Of a DNA stretch of 64,000 nucleotides, positions 59,257-64,000 are shown piece by piece. Where the stretch lies: the NCBI RefSeq assembly GCF_026230105.1, contig NC_079480.1, positions 15,790,488-15,854,487 on the forward strand, written 5' to 3'. Below the pieces are notes generated by a model, which worked only from the letters and a program-made list of their open reading frames with translations, was not told the origin of the DNA and made no database searches. Origin of the DNA: Diorhabda sublineata. Taxonomy: Eukaryota; Arthropoda; Insecta; Coleoptera; Chrysomelidae. The first letter of the stretch is position 1, and each line of letters begins with the position of its first letter. Made by a program: the position numbers and the translations under genes.

Positions 59257-59725
59257 AGGTAAGGTGGGGTAGGTGTGTAGTAAAATTTCAAAAGTTCAAG
59301 CTTAGCTGGGTGTAAAAAAAAAGTTATTAGATATTTCAAATTAAAATTTTATTCCAAGTACGACTATAGGTGTGTGCTTTAGATGTTCTTCATTTAAAGG
59401 TTTTATAAGAACTTTGTGCAGAGATATAAATATTTTTTTAAAACTCTGTTCATAATACACACTTTCCCCGCAGAACGGGGTAAGTGTGTAGGTGGCTATT
59501 ATTTCTTGTATAAATTCAGTTATTGCGATCTTGGGGTCAGTGTCTGTAAAAGTATAGAATCGTAGCTATCGATTGCCGGTTGAATTGTTTATTTAACTTA
59601 AAGACTAAAGGAGCTACAGACTTTTATGAACTAACATGTTTTATCGTTCTTTAAAATAATTCCGAGAAAAAAAATATTATTGACCCAATTAGCACAATAA
59701 TAATAAAAAAATTAAAAACAAAAGA

Positions 59726-60249
59726 TTAATTAATATTGAAATTGTTAAACGAAATCCCGAAACGATGTAGACCTCGTTTAGTAACATCAGGTTTAGGTAA
59801 TATCGTAACAATGTCTTGTATTCCTACAACGCAACATTTTTCTGGATCCGCCCAAACAAAACACATGGATCTTGAAGGATCAATGGAACGAACTTTACGT
59901 GTGAATTTCACTTCTATCTCGTCATCATCTTTGTTAACGGATAATATTTTACCGACATAATGTTCCCGGGTAGTTTTCCCTGCACATGCAATTAACACCC
60001 AATCATTAACACCTGCATCTTTATTCAAATCCTCAACAAAGTCATTCAGTTCTTCCTGATCTCGAAATTCTTCGCCAATATCATTATCACTTTCTTCATA
60101 CATATCTGAAGACAATTCTGAATCTGTCTCCACAATTTTTTCACGAAGTTTATTCTTTTTCGCTGGTTGTTTTTTTTGTTGTTTCTCCTGTAGTCTTTCA
60201 ACAACCTCCGAAGAGGTTATAACTTCCGCACCGCTTGCAATCTTTGTTC
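59726..60249 (-). CDS. C-terminal part of the pogo transposase, separated by one frameshift
   Basis: Continues the transposase in another frame just after the A9 run (plus-strand T9 at 60250-60258): RTKIASGAEVITSSE, a Gln/Lys-rich linker, an acidic stretch (SDMYEESDNDIGEEF) and then a compact domain with DWVLIACAGK, HYVGKILSV, EVKFTRKV and IVTILPKP. My reading is that such W-V-L and Y-V-G-K blocks occur at the C-terminus of related arthropod pogo/Tigger proteins and resemble a small beta-barrel. No internal stops to TAA at 59726-59728. The next ATG in this frame is at 60133, so it is unlikely to be a separate gene. Confidence 0.75.
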
Positions 60250-61634
60250 TTTTTTTTTAGATTGTTGTTCTCGTGCTGCTTCACTTTTTCCAGCAAAAGT
60301 TCTTCAAAAGTAGTAGTGCTACCTTCACTTGCATTTTCATTGATGACTCTGTTAATCTGGTTGGGTTGATCAACAGATGGACCAGCCTGGTCTTGGTCAT
60401 TCACGTGTATATCATTGCGGTTGTTGTTATCCTTTTGATGTTTTTCCCATCGTTTCATTGCAAGTGGATCAAAGTGCTCTTTCGAAATAACTTCAGAGTT
60501 ATATGGAAATATTCTGATATCGGGGTTAGTTTCCATCCAAACCTTTCCTATTAGCTTGCTAAAATGATTCTTAGGAATTCGTTGGCCCTGGTGATGTCTT
60601 TGCCACTCGATAACTTCGGTATCCCACCTTGATTTAAGGGATCGAAATACACTGAGGTCGAGCGGTTGTAGCAAATGACTAGAATGAGGGGGAAGTTTTA
60701 ATATTGTCACATTATTTTGTAAAGCACACTCAATAAGGCGTTCGTCGACGTGTGATGTATGACCGTCATAAATTAATAGCACTGGTCTAGCATCGCCAAT
60801 TTCTTTTAGGAAACTTTTTTCAAAATATTTTAAGAAAATATCTGACTCCATCCAACCGTTAGCTGTAGCCGCGTAGGTTGTACCTGGGAATCCTTGACCA
60901 TCGGGAGCAACCCATTCATTCCATATATTTTTACCCTTAAATATGATAAGAGGTGGTGCCTTATGCCCAGCAGCGTTTCCCGCCATTAGAACCGTTATGT
61001 TTTCTCGTCCAGCACCTGCTGTGGTACGAGAAGCTGCTGTTCCCCTTTTGCCTACAACTCTCGTTTTAGATGGATCCATACAAAAACCGGACTCATCAAG
61101 GTTCCAGATGAGGTGTGGCTTATCACGCAAGCCTAAGTTATCAAGAATATTCTTCAATAATTCGAAATATTTGTTAATAATGAACGGATCCAAACTTTTT
61201 TTGCGGGCGTATTCTACTGACTGTGGCTTCTTAATGGACAAACCATGTCGTTTCGAAAATCCAAGAAACCAATCTTCCCCTGGCAATCCTGCTTTAAAAG
61301 GAGTCTTTAATTTGTTTCGTTTAACATAATCGCCAACAATTTTAAGGACTTCCCCTCGACTTAGACCCCAACCCCATTTTTCCATAGTTTTCAAGCCTTC
61401 TGCTAGTTCTCTTTCTTCCTGAATAGGAATAGCTGTACTCCTACCTTGACTACTGCTCTTTACCCCTCGAATGCCTCTTAAACGATAATTCAGGGTCATC
61501 ATATGAATTTTAAATCTTTGACTGGCCTTGTATGCTGTAATTCTTCCAGACCTCACTTCTTCCATAGCCCGTTGTAAATCTTCTTTTGTATAGGAGGTAG
61601 CCCTTTTGCTTTTTCGGACGTAGTTCCTAACCAT
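60198..61634 (-). CDS. pogo-family transposase, main part
   Basis: 478 residues from the ATG at 61634. An N-terminal Psq-type helix-turn-helix (about residues 15-45, SYTKEDLQRAMEEVRSG, YKASQRF) and a CENP-B-type second helix-turn-helix (about 70-135, ending GEDWFLGFSKRHGL) would bind the terminal repeats. The DDE_1 catalytic core follows, with all three acidic residues present: HLIWNLDESGF, VLLIYDGHTSHVD and LLQPLDLSVF. It cuts and pastes the element at TA sites. After a Lys/Asn-rich stretch the frame runs past an A9 run (plus-strand 60250-60258) and stops at 60198, while the rest of the protein continues in another frame at 60249-59726. Apart from that one break I see no damage. Confidence 0.93.
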   Translation of the reverse strand: MVRNYVRKSKRATSYTKEDLQRAMEEVRSGRITAYKASQRFKIHMMTLNYRLRGIRGVKSSSQGRSTAIPIQEERELAEGLKTMEKWGWGLSRGEVLKIVGDYVKRNKLKTPFKAGLPGEDWFLGFSKRHGLSIKKPQSVEYARKKSLDPFIINKYFELLKNILDNLGLRDKPHLIWNLDESGFCMDPSKTRVVGKRGTAASRTTAGAGRENITVLMAGNAAGHKAPPLIIFKGKNIWNEWVAPDGQGFPGTTYAATANGWMESDIFLKYFEKSFLKEIGDARPVLLIYDGHTSHVDERLIECALQNNVTILKLPPHSSHLLQPLDLSVFRSLKSRWDTEVIEWQRHHQGQRIPKNHFSKLIGKVWMETNPDIRIFPYNSEVISKEHFDPLAMKRWEKHQKDNNNRNDIHVNDQDQAGPSVDQPNQINRVINENASEGSTTTFEELLLEKVKQHENNNLKKKNKDCKRCGSYNLFGGC

Positions 61635-62154
61635 TTTATTTGTTAAAGTATAGACTGATACACTTTCGCAATCCTAAAAGAGAAATATTCCTTGGATACA
61701 ATTCTTTCTTGGGGAAAGTGTGTACTACATACACACATACCCTCTCAAAATAGTACACACTTCCCTGGTATTATATTTTAAGGAGGCAAGTGTGTAGTCG
61801 CTCAAAATATATATCAAAAACCTAAATAAAAAAAAATAACATTAACTAGTTAAAACTACAGTATTTCTTACCTTATTAGTAAAAAAAAACTGCTTAAAAT
61901 CAATGTACTTGTCCCGATGATTATAGATTGAAAAAAGAGCAACGAACTAGATGATTTGACCACATTAACATAATAACAGAAAATACTAATTTTCACCTCA
62001 ACTGAAGGTATCTGTTGCTGCCTTATATGTTAGTTCTAGAATTTATATATGTGTCTTCAGTTATTCATAGATGGCAGAAGCAGTTTCAAACCCACTCAAG
62101 AAATAACGTTGGATTACACACTTACCCCGTAAACACACTTACCCCATCTTACCT

Positions 62155-63374
62155 TATAAGGAATTATTTATTAAAAATGATATATTCTAAAAGGATTGCA
62201 TATGTACAAATCATAATTTTTATCATAGAATAATGTTATTAATTATAAATTAATATAAAACTTAGTGGAAGATTGATTTTTTTTAAAAAATATATGAAAC
62301 TGTTGCCAAAATGACTCATAATAGTGAAAATTCATAAACTATTAATGAAATAAAAGTTTATTTAAAAACATAAATATAAGAACTGACAAGTGTTTGAAAA
62401 GTGAAGGACATTGTGAGGAGACAAGAGCAAAAGTCTAGTCAGTCATATTATATGGTTGCTAAGGAAAAAAAAAGAGTGAGGATCAATTTATTTTGGAAAA
62501 AGAGTATCAGCAGAAAAGAGAATGGGGAGTGCAAAGTTATAAGAAATAGAAGTTAAATTTGAATCAAAATACAAAATAATTGCGAATTATTAAAGATGAA
62601 TGGAAGATAAATATCTGGACTGAAGAAAATCCAATGAGTTGAAGATTTGTTACTAATCCAATGAGTTGAAGATTTGTTACTAATCCAATGAGTTGAAGAT
62701 TTGTTACTGACAATTCACAGAAGTAAATGCAAGTTTTAGATCTGATATTATCATCTCAGGTCAGTTCCTTCACGTATTATTGGCCAATAATAATAATAGT
62801 AACAATATAAAATAATTTATAAAAAAAAAAGGTTATTTGTGAGGTTAAGATTCCTTTTCCGTAAAAATAATATGAATTGTGTAGTATAATTAAATTTTGT
62901 TCAATGTATCATATGTAATCCTTCCACAGAAATAGAACTTCTTAATTATATCATATAAAATTGACATAATTTTTTAGTATTTTCCTTATATTGTACATCT
63001 AAATAATAGAATATTCATCTGAGTCGATTTATAACAGAGAACTGTGTAGAATTATCAAATTAGAGGAACGGCTAACTTCAGGTTAGACTCATAGGCGTAC
63101 TCAACTACATTTTATTAAACTTTATTTGAATTAAAAATAATACAATTAACTTTTAACATAAAACTTTTATTGATTTGTTAAAAGGGAAAACATCCATAAG
63201 TTATTTATTTAATGCCAGAACTCAAAGAGAGAATGAGTTTCATGCCCGGCAAATAACGTGCTAGCGACAACAATAGAAAAATAAAAACAATAATAAAAAC
63301 AATAATAGAGGTAGAAATAAATAATTACAATATATATATAAAGGTCAATACACAAGAATTGGAATTTTACCTAA
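62155..63374. other. Intergenic region between the pogo element and the KRBA2-like element
   Basis: AT-rich with one 27-bp tandem triplication. No gene recognised. Confidence 0.45.
62631..62708 (+). repeat. 27-bp tandem repeat, nearly three copies
   Basis: Units start CCAATGAGTTGAAGATTTG at 62631, 62658 and 62685 and are identical over the shared length. The third lacks the last three bases. Confidence 0.97.
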
Positions 63375-63539
63375 TATCCCAGGATAATAGGCAGTTGGCT
63401 GATGGCGCACCACGCATGCCTATTCTCCCGGAATATTAGCTAAGTGCCGGACAATTGATTATTTATCGAAAAATGACCAAGCTGGACCCAAAGCTTATAA
63501 TACTTACTATCATAATGTGAATAGCTATGAACTATTGCA

Positions 63540-63775
63540 AATCGAAAATGAATGTCACGTACTCGTAAAAACAAAAAAAGCAAACAGATGCTGTTATTTA
63601 CTGTGTACCTGTAGAAGATTATTATAAGAAAATGTTAGAAGCTCATGCTCATACTGGTTAGATTAGGTTAGGTTAGGTTAGGTAAACAATGTGGAACAAA
63701 CCGGTGTTCTGGTTTTAAAAATAAAATGAAATGTAGATCACAATGTCACCAAGCCTCCACGTGTTACAATAAATG
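63540..63775 (+). pseudogene. KRBA2-like integrase scraps
   Basis: Pieces in different frames: LLQIENECHVLVKTKKANRC (about 63532-63591), then VPVEDYYKKMLEAHAHTG (about 63607-63660), which looks like the start of the H2C2 zinc-binding region that precedes the integrase core. After the TTAGG run comes KMKCRSQCHQASTCYNK and a stop (about 63724-63777), resembling the cysteine-rich C-terminal end of the same proteins. The whole integrase core is deleted between the two. Assignment is by motif memory. Confidence 0.6.
63663..63682 (+). repeat. Interstitial (TTAGG)4
   Basis: Four exact units at the internal deletion joint of the KRBA2-like element. Confidence 0.85.
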
Positions 63776-64000
63776 ATTGATTGATTGACATGCAAAAAAT
63801 AAATAAATAAGACTTCTTTTATCCTATTTTTTTTATCTTATTCTGTAAACCCGATAGTCTGTTATCCGAATTTTAGCTTAAGTCCCAGGAGAAAGTCAAT
63901 CGCTTGGTCATTTTTCGACGAATATTGTTCGGCATTTAGCTAATATTCCGGGAGAATAGGCATCCGTGGCGCGCCATCAGCTGCCTATTATCCTGGGATA

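Larger units (their letters stand above)
59257..62154 (-). mobile_element. pogo-like DNA transposon, nearly intact (2.9 kb)
   Basis: Terminal inverted repeats: AGGTAAGGTGGGGTAGGTGT on the left and AGGTAAGATGGGGTAAGTGT on the right when reverse-complemented. TA flanks are at 59255-59256 and 62155-62156. Inside both ends are further copies of the GGGGTAAGTGTGTA-type motif (about 59462-59492, 61710-61800 and 62118-62130). One transposase gene lies on the minus strand, and its only evident defect is a single frame break. This is the best-preserved element of the window. Confidence 0.93.
63375..64000 (+). mobile_element. Deletion derivative of a KRBA2/Ginger-like integrase transposon with about 104-bp inverted repeats
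   Basis: The left end TATCCCAGGATAATAGGCAG is mirrored at the right edge of the window (ends CTGCCTATTATCCTGGGATA). The two arms can be aligned for about 104 bp, through CTCCCGGAATATTAGCTAA to GAAAAATGACCAAGC, with small indels. Each arm also contains an internal imperfect inverted pair (GATAATAGGC / GCCTATTCTC). The interior is about 0.4 kb with transposase scraps and four TTAGG units. The window ends exactly at the terminal repeat, so the right flank is unseen. Confidence 0.8.

Noticed and set aside
60943..61329. 128-codon plus-strand open frame
   Set aside because: Antisense shadow of the pogo transposase DDE region.

Overview
This is an AT-rich nuclear DNA window from an insect. The evidence is three intron-bearing host genes with insect-type architecture, one of them in the arthropod beaten-path (beat) family, plus short interstitial runs of TTAGG (the ancestral insect telomere unit) and an insect-style set of Helitron, pogo, Tc1/mariner, hAT, R1-clade and RTE-like mobile elements. 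A beetle is plausible, because glycoside hydrolase family 1 genes are abundant there, but that is inference. No bacterial operons, rRNA, tRNA or CRISPR arrays were seen.

Host genes: (1) 4471-5900 (+), a four-exon D-amino-acid/D-aspartate oxidase of 339 residues ending in the peroxisomal signal SKL. (2) 19234-23467 (-), a six-exon beat-family adhesion protein of 275 residues with a signal peptide, two Ig domains and a hydrophobic, probably GPI-anchoring tail. Its first intron carries a 5'-truncated R1-clade retrotransposon inserted in an (AC)n microsatellite. (3) 45704-48675 (-), an eight-exon glycoside hydrolase family 1 enzyme of 490 residues with a signal peptide, both catalytic glutamates and an unusual TEVG nucleophile motif. 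Exon borders were read from GT/GC-AG signals and reading phase.

Mobile DNA by region: 1-3396 is a decayed Helitron helicase abutting an element with roughly 290-bp inverted repeats that carries remnants of a cysteine-rich (CXC) protein. 6496-10247 holds two non-autonomous Helitrons in opposite orientation, each with a roughly 185-bp minisatellite. 13440-13885 is a reverse-transcriptase remnant. 28621-33830 is a (TA)n tract interrupted by a 1.2-kb element with 14-bp terminal repeats, a 2.0-kb pogo/Tigger element and a 1.8-kb Tc1/mariner element with terminal repeats of about 360-390 bp. 36212-36789 is a MITE-like element. 50403-52435 is a complete-ended, internally deleted Helitron. 52700-53500 is a hAT remnant, and 56865-57054 and 58235-58735 are mariner/Tc1 remnants. 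59257-62154 is a nearly intact pogo element whose transposase is split only at an A9 run. 63375-64000 is a deletion derivative of a KRBA2/Ginger-like integrase transposon.

The rest is AT-rich intergenic or intronic DNA in which I recognise no genes. The three host genes have unrelated functions and show no sign of joint regulation.
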